The position numbers were made by a program, and so were the translations under genes. Shown piece by piece: positions 43,880-52,636 of a stretch of DNA of 64,000 nucleotides. The notes below the pieces were generated by a model. The model was not told the DNA's origin. It did not search any database and was given only the letters and a program-made list of their open reading frames with translations. The stretch comes from Amycolatopsis deserti. Lineage in GTDB: Bacteria > Actinomycetota > Actinomycetes > Mycobacteriales > Pseudonocardiaceae. The stretch is taken from positions 1,049,914 to 1,113,913 of the forward strand of contig NZ_BNAU01000002.1 in assembly GCF_014653945.1 (NCBI RefSeq). The letters run 5' to 3'. Each line of letters starts with the position of its first letter. Within the stretch, counting starts at the first letter, position 1.

Positions 43880-45163
43880 ATGAGAAAGCGATGGGGGCGC
43901 CTGTTCGCCGTCTCCGCGGTCGCGCTGACCGCGGCCTGCGGGATCGGCGACCGCGCCGGCGCCGACACGGTCACCATGACCGTCTGGACGTCCAACCAGG
44001 AACAGCTCGGCCTGCTCAACCGGCTCGCCGGGGAGTTCTCCGCCCAGCACGGCGGCACGCCGGTGCGGATCCAGACCGTGCCGCAGGCCGACTACACGAC
44101 GAAGGTGTCCGTCCGCCTGGCCGGTGGTGACCCGCCGGACCTCGGCTGGCTGGGCGCGCCGGACGCGGTCGGCATGGCCGCCACCGAGGTGCTCGCCGAC
44201 GTCGGGCCCGCCCTGCGCGCCGACCCCGCCTACCGGCTGGGCGACTTCGTGCCGAGCGCGTTCACGAACTGGCAGAACGGGGACGCGGTGTACGGGGTGC
44301 CGTTCTCCACCAGCCCGTTCTTCGTCGTCTACAACCGGGACTTCTTCGCCAGGGCCGGTCTGCCGGATCCCGCGGCACTGGCCGCGCGCGGTGAGTGGAC
44401 GTGGGACCGGCTGGCCGGCCTCGCGCGCGAGCTGCAGCCGACGTTGCCGGGTGGCAGCTATGTGTTCCAGAGCAACGAAGGGAGCCTGTACGGGCCGCTG
44501 CCGGTGTCGTGGCCGACGCTGGACCCGCTGCTGCGGGCCTACGGCGCGCGGTTCGCTTCCAGCGAGGAGTGCACAATGGACTCGCCGGAGGCCGCGCGGG
44601 CCATCGAAACGCTGCACCGCATGGCCTTCACCGACGGCACCGCAGTACCACCGGGCGCGCAGGCCGATTTCTACGCCGGCAACGCGGCCGTGACGATCAC
44701 CCAGCTCTCCCGGTTGTCGCAGCTGAAGGGCGCGAAGTTCCAGTACGGCTTCGCGCCGCTGCCCGCCGGCCCCGGTGGGCAGCCGCAGGTGACCGGGCAG
44801 GCCGGGCTGGTGGTGTTCCAGCAGGCGCCGCACCGGGACCTGGCGATCGAGTTCCTGAAGTTCCTCACCAGCGAACGTTCGATGCGTGACCTGGCCCGGT
44901 TCTTCCCGCCCCCGCGCCAGTCCGTGCTCGCCGACGCCACGCGGGTCTACGCCGGGAACGCGCTGCCGCCGGAGGCCGTCACGAACATCCTGGTGCCGGG
45001 CATCACCGAGGGACAGGCGTTCCAGTACCCGCGGACGTGGCCGGAGATCAAGACCGCGGCGCAACCGGTGTTCGACGAGCTGTGGTCACCCGGCGCGAAC
45101 GTGCCGGCGGCCCTGTCCGAACTGTGCGGCGAAGTCGGCCCGTTGCTGCGCGAGAAGAGTTAG
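43880..45163 (+). CDS. Sugar ABC transporter substrate-binding lipoprotein
   Basis: The 427-residue family 1 solute-binding protein has an N-terminal signal with KRWGR then a hydrophobic core and a lipobox-like LTAACG (Cys20), so it is membrane-anchored outside. MTVWTSNQEQLGLLNRLAGEF and the domain pattern (GVPFSTSPFFVVYNRDFF; AFTDGTAVPPG) match carbohydrate-binding proteins. GGAGAGG precedes the ATG. Two permeases follow directly. No ATPase is encoded here, so a shared MsiK-type ATPase is likely. Confidence 0.92.
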   Translation: MRKRWGRLFAVSAVALTAACGIGDRAGADTVTMTVWTSNQEQLGLLNRLAGEFSAQHGGTPVRIQTVPQADYTTKVSVRLAGGDPPDLGWLGAPDAVGMAATEVLADVGPALRADPAYRLGDFVPSAFTNWQNGDAVYGVPFSTSPFFVVYNRDFFARAGLPDPAALAARGEWTWDRLAGLARELQPTLPGGSYVFQSNEGSLYGPLPVSWPTLDPLLRAYGARFASSEECTMDSPEAARAIETLHRMAFTDGTAVPPGAQADFYAGNAAVTITQLSRLSQLKGAKFQYGFAPLPAGPGGQPQVTGQAGLVVFQQAPHRDLAIEFLKFLTSERSMRDLARFFPPPRQSVLADATRVYAGNALPPEAVTNILVPGITEGQAFQYPRTWPEIKTAAQPVFDELWSPGANVPAALSELCGEVGPLLREKS

Positions 45164-45172
45164 GGGGAGGTC

Positions 45173-46060
45173 GTGGTCGCACGGCGCCGCGTCCGCGAGA
45201 CGCTGACCGGTTACCTGCTCATCACCCCGCAGATGATCGGGTTCATCCTGTTCGTGCTGGTCCCGCTGGTGTCCATCGTGGTCCTGTCGTTCACGCACAC
45301 GGACCTGCGCTCCGGCGTGTCGAAACCCGCCGGATGGGAGAACTACCGCGAGCTGCTCACCGAGGACGCCACGTTCTGGCATTCGCTGGCGGTCACCGGG
45401 GTGTTCGCCCTCGGGCTCGTGGCGATCAACGTCGGGTTGTCGCTCGGGCTCGCGCTCGTGCTGTACCGGCGCCCGCCGGGGGCCGAGGTGTTCCTCACGC
45501 TCGCCTTCCTGTCCGTGATCACCTCGCAGGCGGCGTGGGCGCTGGTGTGGCGGTTCCTGTTGCAGGGCAAGGGCGGCGGCGTCAACGAAGTCCTGTCGGT
45601 GTTCGGGATCACCGGGCCCAACTGGCTGTTCGAGGCCCAGCCGTCGCTGGTGGCGGTGACCGTGGTGGCGGCGTTGAAGACGGTCGGGCTGAAGGCGGTG
45701 ATCTTCCTCGCCGCGCTGCGGAACATGCCGTCGGAGACCCTGGAGGCCGCGCGGCTGGACGGCGCGAGCGAATGGCGGGTGACTCGCCACATCGTGCTGC
45801 CGCTGATCGCGCCGACGACGCTGGTGGTCGTGCTGATCACGTTCATCGGGTCGTTCCAGGTCTTCGACTACATCCAGCTGATGACGCACGGCGGCCCGGC
45901 ACACGCGACGTCGGTGCTCGCCTACTACCTGTACGAGCAGGCGTTCCAGCTGTTCCGGACCGGATACGCGAGCGCGATCGCCGTCGTCCTCTTCGGACTG
46001 ACGCTGCTCCTGGTGGCGGCGCAGTGGTGGGCGCGGAGGAAGTGGGTGCACAGTGAATAG
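45173..46060 (+). CDS. Sugar ABC transporter permease (MalF-like)
   Basis: The 295-residue permease has six membrane helices and the EAA loop ETLEAARLDGASEWRVTRHI followed by VLPLIAPT, which docks the ATPase. GTG 45173 follows GGGGGAGG and begins 9 nt after the binding-protein stop. Its end overlaps the second permease by eight bases. Similar to MalF/UgpA-type proteins of CUT1 importers. Confidence 0.93.
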   Translation: MVARRRVRETLTGYLLITPQMIGFILFVLVPLVSIVVLSFTHTDLRSGVSKPAGWENYRELLTEDATFWHSLAVTGVFALGLVAINVGLSLGLALVLYRRPPGAEVFLTLAFLSVITSQAAWALVWRFLLQGKGGGVNEVLSVFGITGPNWLFEAQPSLVAVTVVAALKTVGLKAVIFLAALRNMPSETLEAARLDGASEWRVTRHIVLPLIAPTTLVVVLITFIGSFQVFDYIQLMTHGGPAHATSVLAYYLYEQAFQLFRTGYASAIAVVLFGLTLLLVAAQWWARRKWVHSE

Positions 46061-46874
46061 TCGTGTCCTGCGGTACGCGTTCCTCGTGGTCCTGTCGGTG
46101 CCGCTGGTTTTCCCGTTCCTGTGGATGATCGCCAGCGCGCTGAAGCTGCCCGGCGACGTGCTCGCGTCCCCGCCCCAGCTCATCCCCCGCGACGTCACGT
46201 TGGACAACATCCGGGACGTCTTCACGTTCCAGCCGTTCGCGCGGCAGATCTACAACAGCCTGTACATCGCCGTGCTGGTCGCGCTCTTCACGTGCGCGCT
46301 GTCGCTGCTGTCCGGCTACGCGTTCGCGCGGCTGCGGTTCCCCGGGCGCAACGTGATCTTCTTCCTGTTCCTGAGCGCGCTGATGCTGCCGGTCGAGGTC
46401 ACGCTGATCCCGAACTTCACGCTGATGAAGGACCTCGGGCTGGCCGACACGCACGTCCCGCTGCTGGCGCTGCCGGTGTTCGGCGCGACCGGGGTCACCG
46501 GGATCTTCCTGATGCGCCAGTTCATCCAGTCGATCCCGGTCGAGCTGGAGGAGGCGGCGATGATCGACGGGATGGGCCGGGCGCGGATCCTCCTGATCCT
46601 GATCCTGCCGTTGACCCGTCCGATGCTCGGCACGATCGGCATCATCGCGTTCCTGTACAGCTGGAACTCGTTCCTGGAGCCGCTGGTGTTCGTCAACCGC
46701 AGCGAGCTGTACACGGTGCCGCTCGCGCTGACGGCGCTCACCGACACCAGCGGCAACCCGTTGTGGGGACCGCAGATGGCCGCGACGGCGATCTCGACCG
46801 TGCCGCTGGTGATCGCGTACCTGGTGGCGCGGCGGCAGATCACCGAGAGCCTCGCCCAGACGGGCGTGAAGTGA
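46053..46874 (+). CDS. Sugar ABC transporter permease (MalG-like)
   Basis: The 273-residue permease has six helices and the EAA loop PVELEEAAMIDGMGRARILL then ILPLTRPM. It ends with the usual MalG-type short tail. It pairs with the preceding MalF-like permease. GTG 46053 overlaps that gene by eight bases. The FAD-oxidoreductase gene follows after 11 nt. Confidence 0.93.
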   Translation: MNSRVLRYAFLVVLSVPLVFPFLWMIASALKLPGDVLASPPQLIPRDVTLDNIRDVFTFQPFARQIYNSLYIAVLVALFTCALSLLSGYAFARLRFPGRNVIFFLFLSALMLPVEVTLIPNFTLMKDLGLADTHVPLLALPVFGATGVTGIFLMRQFIQSIPVELEEAAMIDGMGRARILLILILPLTRPMLGTIGIIAFLYSWNSFLEPLVFVNRSELYTVPLALTALTDTSGNPLWGPQMAATAISTVPLVIAYLVARRQITESLAQTGVK

Positions 46875-46885
46875 GAGGGAGGGCG

Positions 46886-48427
46886 ATGGGTTCCGACTGC
46901 GACGTGCTGGTGGTCGGTGGCGGCTGCGGCGGGGTGGCCGCGGCCCTGTCGGCGGCGATGCTCGGCCGCCGGGTGGTGCTGACCGAGGCGACCGGGCGGC
47001 TCGGCGGCCAGCTGACCACGCAGGCGGTGCCACCGGACGAAAACGCGTGGGTCGAGACGTTCGGCAGCACGCGGTCCTACCGGCTGATGCGGTCGCGGGT
47101 GCGTGACCGGTACCGCGCGGACCCCCGGCTGAGTGCTTCGGCGCGTGCGGTGCGGGAGCTGAACCCGGGCGAGGGCTGGGTGAGCGCGTTGTGCGCGGAG
47201 CCGGTGGTCGTCGCCGAGGTGCTGGACGAGTTGCTGGCGCCGCTGGTGCGCGCGGGAAATCTGGAGATCCGGTACCACCACACGCCGGTGGGCGCGGCCA
47301 CGACGGGCGACCGGGTGGACGCGGTGGCGTTCGCGTCGGCGGAAGGTGTGGTGTCGCTGAGCGCGTCGTACGTGATCGACGCGACCGAAGAGGGCGACGT
47401 GCTGCCGCTGGCCGGGTGTGAGCACGTGCTCGGCTCGGAGAGCGCGGACGAGACGGGTGAGCCGCACGCGCTGGACGGCCCGGCTGATCCGTTCGACCAG
47501 CAGGCGCTGACCTGGTGCGCGGCGCTGGAGTGGGACCCGGACGGCTCGCACGTCGTGCCGCGGCCCGACGACTACGACTTCTGGCGGGATTACCGGGCGC
47601 CGTTCTGGCCGGGGCCGCAGCTGGGGTGGACGACGCAGGAGCCGGAGACGGGCGAGCCGCTGCGCCGTCCGTTGTTCGGTGAGGGGCAGGACCTGTGGCG
47701 GTTCCGGCGGATCCGGAGTGGACGGTTGTGGGACCCGCCGCGGCCGGATGTGACGCTGGTGAACTGGCCGCAGATCGACTACTGGCTGGCGCCGGTGACC
47801 GGGGTGGCGCCGGAGGAGCGGGCGGCGCGGCTGGCGCAAGCGCGGTCGCTGACATTGTCCTTCGTGCACTGGCTGCAGACCGAGGCGGGTTATCCGGGTC
47901 TGCGGCTGGCCGGGGAGCCGCTGGGCACGGCGGATGGGTTGGCGCTCGCCCCGTACGTGCGGGAGAGCCGCCGCATCCGGGCCGAGTTCACGGTGCTGGA
48001 GCAGCACGTCGGCGTGGAGGCACGTGCCGGGATCGGGCAGGCCGAGCAGTTCGCCGACAGCGTCGGGGTGGGCTGCTACCGGATCGACCTGCACCCGAGC
48101 ACCGGCGGCCGGGGGTATCTGGACATCGCCTGCCACCCGTTCCAGATCCCGCTCGGCGCGCTGTTGCCGGTGCGGCTGGAGAACCTGCTGGCCGGCGGCA
48201 AGTGCCTCGGGGTGACCCACGTGACCAACGGGTGCTACCGGCTGCACCCGGTGGAGTGGAACACCGGCGAGGCCGCGGGAGCGCTGGCGGCGTTCGCACT
48301 GGAGCGAGGGGTGCCCCCGCGAGCGGTGCGGGCGCGGTCTAGTTTGTTCGCGGATTTCCAGGCCCTGCTGGCGAAGCTCGGAGTGCCGCTGGAGTGGCCG
48401 GAACTGGTGCGCGGGGTGGTGCGGTAG
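46886..48427 (+). CDS. FAD-dependent oxidoreductase in a sugar ABC operon
   Basis: The 513-residue flavoprotein has an N-terminal dinucleotide-binding motif VLVVGGGCGGVAAALSAAML (GxGxxG at 11-16), RLGGQLTTQ, VIDATEEGDVLPLAG and a C-terminal GGKCLGVTHVTNGCYRL closing the FAD site. This is the FAD_oxidored (PF12831-type) family. Its sugar-operon position suggests oxidation of the imported sugar or glycoside, for example as the first step of an oxidation-elimination route; no hydrolase is in the operon. The substrate is unknown. Confidence 0.88.
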   Translation: MGSDCDVLVVGGGCGGVAAALSAAMLGRRVVLTEATGRLGGQLTTQAVPPDENAWVETFGSTRSYRLMRSRVRDRYRADPRLSASARAVRELNPGEGWVSALCAEPVVVAEVLDELLAPLVRAGNLEIRYHHTPVGAATTGDRVDAVAFASAEGVVSLSASYVIDATEEGDVLPLAGCEHVLGSESADETGEPHALDGPADPFDQQALTWCAALEWDPDGSHVVPRPDDYDFWRDYRAPFWPGPQLGWTTQEPETGEPLRRPLFGEGQDLWRFRRIRSGRLWDPPRPDVTLVNWPQIDYWLAPVTGVAPEERAARLAQARSLTLSFVHWLQTEAGYPGLRLAGEPLGTADGLALAPYVRESRRIRAEFTVLEQHVGVEARAGIGQAEQFADSVGVGCYRIDLHPSTGGRGYLDIACHPFQIPLGALLPVRLENLLAGGKCLGVTHVTNGCYRLHPVEWNTGEAAGALAAFALERGVPPRAVRARSSLFADFQALLAKLGVPLEWPELVRGVVR

Positions 48428-49017
48428 GGGTTTCTCGAAAATCTGTCTTTCGGTAGATGTGGGGCGGGTTTCGGGCTCCTAGACTGGTCGGCAGAACGAA
48501 GCCACAAAGGACAGAAAGGCTCACTCGCCAGACCCACCGAGCAGATCCGGCGCCCCGGGCGAACTCACAACCCGTCCCCGCCGCGCGGACCGCCCGATAC
48601 GCGGGCCGCACCCCACACCCAAACCGACGGCAACCCCGCCACCCCTCACCTACTTCTGAATCACGACCGACCCAACCCCGCACCTCCCCCTGCGGCACCC
48701 CTCACCAACCCCACCGCCACCAGACCCAACCCCGCACCCACCCCTGCGACACCACCTCACCAACCCCTGCACCGCCACCGGACCCACCCCTACGCCATCC
48801 CACCCACACCACCATCCACCCGCCGTCCACCGCACCGACCCTGCGCCGCCACCGGCCCCCGCCCACTCCCATGCCATCCGACCGACACCACCACGATCCG
48901 CCCGCCGCCCACCGCACCACCCAACCCCGCCACCACCAACCCACCCCCCACCGCTAGGAGGCGCCTATCGAGTGCAGCCAACAGCGACGCACCCGTGGCC
49001 GACCACGGTGCCGCTGC
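48428..49017. repeat. Gene-free, C-rich degenerate tandem repeats
   Basis: This 590-base convergent gap has very strong strand asymmetry: the plus strand from about 48500 is rich in CCACC and CACC words and poor in G. Two ~55-base units start at 48668 and 48723 (both begin GACCCAACCCCGCACC). Two further ~80-base units start near 48791 and 48871 (shared GCCATCC, ACACCACCA, CGCCG.CCACCGCACC). Open frames here translate to Gly/Trp-rich nonsense and are not called. Confidence 0.6.
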
Positions 49018-50208
49018 TCAGTGCCACGCGACCGGGAGCCGGTGCACGCCGTAGATGGTCATGTCGTGCCGCAACGGCACCTCCTCCGCCGGGATGGCCA
49101 GGCGCAACGTCGGGAACCGGGCGAACAGCGCCGGGATCGCGACCCGCATCTCGACACGCGCGAGCTGCTGTCCCAGGCATTGGTGGATGCCGTGCCCGAA
49201 CGCGAGGTGCCCGGCGGCGTGACGGCGCAGGTCGAGCGAGTCCGGGTCAGGGAACCGCTCCGGGTCGCGGTTGGCCGCGTGCGCGGCGATGGTGACCGAC
49301 TCGCCCGCCTTGATCACCTGACCGTCCAGCTCGACGTCCTCCAGAGCCGCGCGCACCCCGGTGTGGGCGATGGTCAGGTAGCGGAGCAGCTCCTCGACCG
49401 CGCTGTCCGCCAGGCCCGGATCGTCGCGGAGCGCGGCGAGCTGGCCGGGGTGGCTCAGCAGGGCGAACGCACCCAACGCGATCATGTTGGCGGTGGTGTC
49501 CAGACCGGCGCCCAGCAGGAACGCGCCGATGCCGGACAGCTCGTCGTCGGTGAGGTCGCTCGTGGTCAGGTCGCCGAGCACGTCGTCGGTGGGCTCGGCG
49601 CGTTTGGCCCGCACCAGGTCGCGCAGGTAGTTGTGCAGGGCGCCGTAGGCGGCGTACTGCTCCTCGGGCGGGGTCTTCGCGTCCATGAACGCGGCGACCT
49701 GACGCTGGAAGAACTCGCGGTCGGTGTAGGGCACGCCGAGCAGCTCGCAGATCATCACCGCCGGCACGGGATGCGCGTACGCCTCGACCAGGTCCACCGA
49801 TGGCCCGTGCTGCGCCATGGCGTCCAGGTGCTCCGCGGCGACTTCTTCGACGCGCGCGGTGAGCAGCCGCATCCGGCGGACGGTGAACTTCCCGGCGAGC
49901 AGTTTGCGGTAGCGGGTGTGCTCGGGCGCGTCAATGCCGGTGAGGTCGCCGACCGGCGCCGGCGGCACGTCGCCGGTCAGGCCCGGGAGCGGGTAGTGCA
50001 TGAGCTCGTACCGGGAGCTGAACCGGGAGTCCCCCAGCACGGCGCGGGCCTGGGCGTGCCCGGTGACCAGCCAGCCGCGGTGGCCGTCCGGGTAGTCCAT
50101 GCGCACCAGCGGTTGCCGGGACCGGATTTCGCCGAGTTCCGCGGGCGGATCGAAGGGGCAGCCCGCCGGGCGTGCGGTGGGCATCGAGGTGAGTTCGTCC
50201 TGTCGCAT
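49018..50208 (-). CDS. Cytochrome P450
   Basis: The 396-residue soluble bacterial P450 has the I-helix oxygen motif [12 protein letters not shown]-helix EELLR, and the heme loop [16 protein letters not shown] with ligand Cys344. Length and motifs resemble CYP105/CYP107-type actinobacterial enzymes. It needs a separate ferredoxin and reductase, and none is encoded next to it. It stands alone between a convergent repeat region and two tRNA genes. The substrate is unknown. Confidence 0.95.
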   Translation of the reverse strand: MRQDELTSMPTARPAGCPFDPPAELGEIRSRQPLVRMDYPDGHRGWLVTGHAQARAVLGDSRFSSRYELMHYPLPGLTGDVPPAPVGDLTGIDAPEHTRYRKLLAGKFTVRRMRLLTARVEEVAAEHLDAMAQHGPSVDLVEAYAHPVPAVMICELLGVPYTDREFFQRQVAAFMDAKTPPEEQYAAYGALHNYLRDLVRAKRAEPTDDVLGDLTTSDLTDDELSGIGAFLLGAGLDTTANMIALGAFALLSHPGQLAALRDDPGLADSAVEELLRYLTIAHTGVRAALEDVELDGQVIKAGESVTIAAHAANRDPERFPDPDSLDLRRHAAGHLAFGHGIHQCLGQQLARVEMRVAIPALFARFPTLRLAIPAEEVPLRHDMTIYGVHRLPVAWH

Positions 50209-50271
50209 GAGGACAGCCTGCGGAGGGCCGGTTTCAGGGCGCGTTCAGGACGGTTTCGAGGAGGAGGTGGT

Positions 50272-50342
50272 GCGCGATACTGGGATTGAACCAGTGACCT
50301 CTACCGTGTCAAGGTAGCGCTCTCCCGCTGAGCTAATCGCGC
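50272..50342 (-). tRNA. tRNA-Val (anticodon GAC)
   Basis: The minus strand folds as a full cloverleaf: acceptor GCGCGAT/ATCGCGC, D-arm GCTC/GAGC, anticodon stem CTACC/GGTAG with loop TTGACAC (GAC), and T-arm ACTGG-TTCAATC-CCAGT. The discriminator base is A and CCA is not encoded. Confidence 0.95.
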
Positions 50343-50347
50343 ATGGA

Positions 50348-50419
50348 GCGGACGACGGGATTCGAACCCGCGACCCTCACCTTGGCAAGGTGATGCGCTA
50401 CCAGCTGCGCTACGTCCGC
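50348..50419 (-). tRNA. tRNA-Gly (anticodon GCC)
   Basis: The minus strand folds as acceptor GCGGACG/CGTCCGC, D-arm GCGC/GCGC, anticodon stem TCACC/GGTGA with loop TTGCCAA (GCC), and T-arm GCGGG-TTCGAAT-CCCGT. The discriminator is U, as expected for tRNA-Gly. It is transcribed with tRNA-Val, five bases downstream. Confidence 0.95.
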
Positions 50420-50450
50420 GTGGGGCGCGCCGTGGCCCGCCACCGAAAAG

Positions 50451-50481
50451 ACAATAACCGATGCCCCGAACGGCTCCGCAA
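50451..50481 (-). promoter_or_regulatory. Possible tRNA promoter
   Basis: TTGCGG (50481-50476) and TATTGT (50456-50451) on the minus strand are spaced 19 nt, about 32 bases before tRNA-Gly. The -10 is good; the spacing is longer than ideal. Confidence 0.35.
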
Positions 50482-50584
50482 CCACCCGCCGTAACGACTC
50501 GCAACCAGCGGTCACCTCGGGTACAAGGAATCGAACGGGCGCACACACCCGTTCGCCGGCCCCCGCCACACAACTCCGCACCTC

Positions 50585-50660
50585 GCGGCACTTCCAGCAC
50601 CTGCGGCACTCCACCACCCGCGGCACTCCAGCACCCGCGGCACTCCACCACCCGCGGCAC
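50585..50660 (+). repeat. 17-bp tandem repeat
   Basis: Four consecutive units begin at 50585 (18 bases), 50603, 50620 and 50637 (17 bases each), with a partial fifth at 50654. The unit is GCGGCACTCCASCACCC. The period is not a multiple of three, so it is not a coding repeat. It could be a variable-number locus. Confidence 0.75.
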
Positions 50661-50829
50661 AACGCCCCGCGCCCCCCAACATCCGCGGCGCAGCCGCGCG
50701 CCCCAGCAGTGGGCGGGACGGGTCGCAGCACCCGCGCCTCCGCGGCGCGCCTCACGGCACCCCTGATGCCCGCAGCACCAACGCCCCGCGACACTCAGGG
50801 CGCCTGCAGCACAAGCTGCCCGGCCCGCG

Positions 50830-51483
50830 GCCCGCTCAGCGCACCGCAGCCTCCCCAGCGGCACCCTCAGCGTGCGCAGCCCGCCAGCGGCGCGCAGCGC
50901 GCGAGCCGCGCCCTCCCCAGCGCCGCACCCTCAGCGCACCGCAGCCTCAGCGCACGGCAGCTCCCCACCGGCGTTCAGAGCGCGCCGCAACTTCCCCACC
51001 GGCGCTCAGAGCGCGCCGCAACTTCCCCACCGGCGCGCAGAGCGCGGCGCCCTCCCCGGCGGCGCCCTCAGCGCACCGCAAGCTCCAGCGGCACCTCAGC
51101 GTGGGCAGCCCGCCAGCGGCGCGCAGCGCGCGAGCCGTGCCCTCCCCAGCACCGTGCCCTCCCCAGCACCGCGCCCTCAGCACGCCGCGGCCTCAGCGCG
51201 CCGCAGCTTCCCCACCGGCGCGCAGAGCGCGGCGCCCTCCCCGGCGGCGCCCTCAGCACACGGCAGCCTCCCAGCGGCACCTCAGCGTGCGCAGCCCGCC
51301 AGCGGCGCGCAGCGCGCGAGCCGCCGCCCTCAGCGCACCGCGCCCTCAGCACGCCGCAGCTTCCCCAACGGCGCGCAGCGCGCGGCGCCCTCCCCGGCGG
51401 CGCCCTCAGCGCGCCGCACCTCAGCGCGCCGCACCTCAGCGCCCGCCACAGCCTCCCCAGCGCCGCAGCCTCCCCACCGGCGC
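50830..51483 (-). repeat. Mosaic repeat array continuing the 3' end of the siderophore reductase gene
   Basis: About a dozen variants of the word CTCAGCGCRCCGCAGC fill this stretch. The same word is the complement of the last codons plus stop of the adjacent reductase gene (at 51483-51498). A larger 44-base module recurs almost unchanged at 50865-50908, 51094-51137 and 51280-51323. Other shared modules are CTTCCCCACCGGCGCGCAGAG and CCCTCCCCGGCGGCGCCC-type words. Open frames across it are side effects of the repeats. No gene is called in 50482-51483. Confidence 0.75.
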
Positions 51484-52296
51484 TCAGCGCGCCGCAGCCT
51501 CCTCGGCCGCGCGCTCCGCCGCCTTTTCGGCTCGCCACTCCTCGTCCGTCTTGCCCCGGCGCCAGTAGCCCGAGATCGACAGCAGGTCCTTCCGCACGCC
51601 GCGCTCACCGAGCAGGTACCGGCGCAGCTCCTTCACGAAACCGGCCTCGCCGTGGACGAAGGCCTGCACCGTCCCGGGCAGGAACTCCAGGCCACGCACC
51701 GCGGCTACCAAATCGTCTCCGGCGGAGCGGTGCAGCCACCGGATCTGCGCGTCGCCCTTGGTGGCGAGTGGCTGCTCCTCCGCCGGGTCCGCCACCTCGA
51801 TGAACACCCGCACCGGCACGCCCGCCGGCATCATCTCCAGCGCCACCGCGATCGCCGGCAGGGCGCTCTCGTCGCCGACCAGCAGGTGCCAGTCCGCCTC
51901 CTCGCCCGGCGCGTAGGCCCCGCCCGGCCCGGTCAGCAGCAGCTCGTCCCCCGGCTGCGCGGCCGCCGCCCACGGGCCGCCGAGTCCCTCGTCGCCGTGG
52001 TGCACGAAATCCAGCGCCAGCTCCCCGGCGCGCGGGTCGTAGTAGCGCACGGTGTAGGTCCGCATCACCGGCCACTGCTCGCGCGGCATCTCGGCGCGGA
52101 TGACACCCATGTCGAACGGCGCCGGGTACTCCACACCCTCCCGCGGGAACAGCATCTTCACATACGCGTCGGCGAACTCGTTCGGCTGGAAGCCGGCCAA
52201 CCCGGGCCCGCCGGCGACGATGCGGATCATGTGCGGCGTCAGCCGCTGGGTGCGCAGCACCCGCAACCGGACCGCCGGCCGGGACTTGCCTGCCAT
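51484..52296 (-). CDS. Siderophore-interacting protein (ferric-siderophore reductase)
   Basis: The 270-residue FAD/NAD(P)H reductase of the ViuB/SIP family releases iron from imported ferric siderophores. It has the FAD-binding RTYTVRYYD and LDFVHHGDEGLGGPWA, the GDESALPAIAVALE nicotinamide-side motif, and the C-terminal SISGYWRRGKTDEEWRAEK. The C-terminal tail is Ala/Glu-rich (KAAERAAEEAAAR). The ATG at 52296 lies 35 nt downstream of an iron box. Beyond its stop the DNA continues as repeats of this same tail-coding sequence. Confidence 0.93.
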   Translation of the reverse strand: MAGKSRPAVRLRVLRTQRLTPHMIRIVAGGPGLAGFQPNEFADAYVKMLFPREGVEYPAPFDMGVIRAEMPREQWPVMRTYTVRYYDPRAGELALDFVHHGDEGLGGPWAAAAQPGDELLLTGPGGAYAPGEEADWHLLVGDESALPAIAVALEMMPAGVPVRVFIEVADPAEEQPLATKGDAQIRWLHRSAGDDLVAAVRGLEFLPGTVQAFVHGEAGFVKELRRYLLGERGVRKDLLSISGYWRRGKTDEEWRAEKAAERAAEEAAAR

Positions 52297-52330
52297 ACGC
52301 CGCTCCTCACTCCGTTCGGCACGTGTGCGG

Positions 52331-52344
52331 TTAGGCTACCCTAA
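52331..52344 (-). promoter_or_regulatory. DtxR/IdeR-type iron box
   Basis: TTAGG-CTAC-CCTAA is the core of the DtxR/IdeR consensus (TTAGGTTAGSCTAACCTAA). It contains a -10-like TAGGGT on the minus strand, upstream of the siderophore reductase. Iron-loaded IdeR would block this promoter. The remaining bases to 52636 hold no supported gene. Confidence 0.7.
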
Positions 52345-52636
52345 TCCCAACCGGAGTAACCGGCGATCGTCTTCGGCCGGACCGGCGATCCCACCCGGGG
52401 TATCCAGGAAGGCGCCCCGCGAATCGCACTGCACAGCCCCAGGTTCGCGGCAGCGGGGTGAGGCTGACCTTCGAGCGCCTCGCGGCGCCGGCACGAGCTC
52501 GCTGCCAACGCCAGTCACTCCGCGGACGGCGTACTGGCCCCTGACCACCTTGCCGCACAACGGATCCACCGCGGCGAACGCACCGCGCTTCCGCCCGCCG
52601 CTGTACGTCACGATCTGGTGCGGACCACCGCACCGG

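Noticed and set aside
48702-48944. Gly/Trp/Val-rich frames on the minus strand in the C-rich repeat region
   Set aside because: No ribosome site, low complexity, and all frames stay open because stops are rare in this composition.
50709-51803. A 364-codon Ala/Pro/Arg-rich frame across the repeat array
   Set aside because: It is produced by the repeats, continues into the antisense of the siderophore reductase, and several frames are open over the same bases.
49018-52296. A secondary-metabolite cluster around the P450
   Set aside because: No synthase, tailoring partner, ferredoxin or resistance gene lies next to it; only tRNAs, repeats and the siderophore reductase follow.
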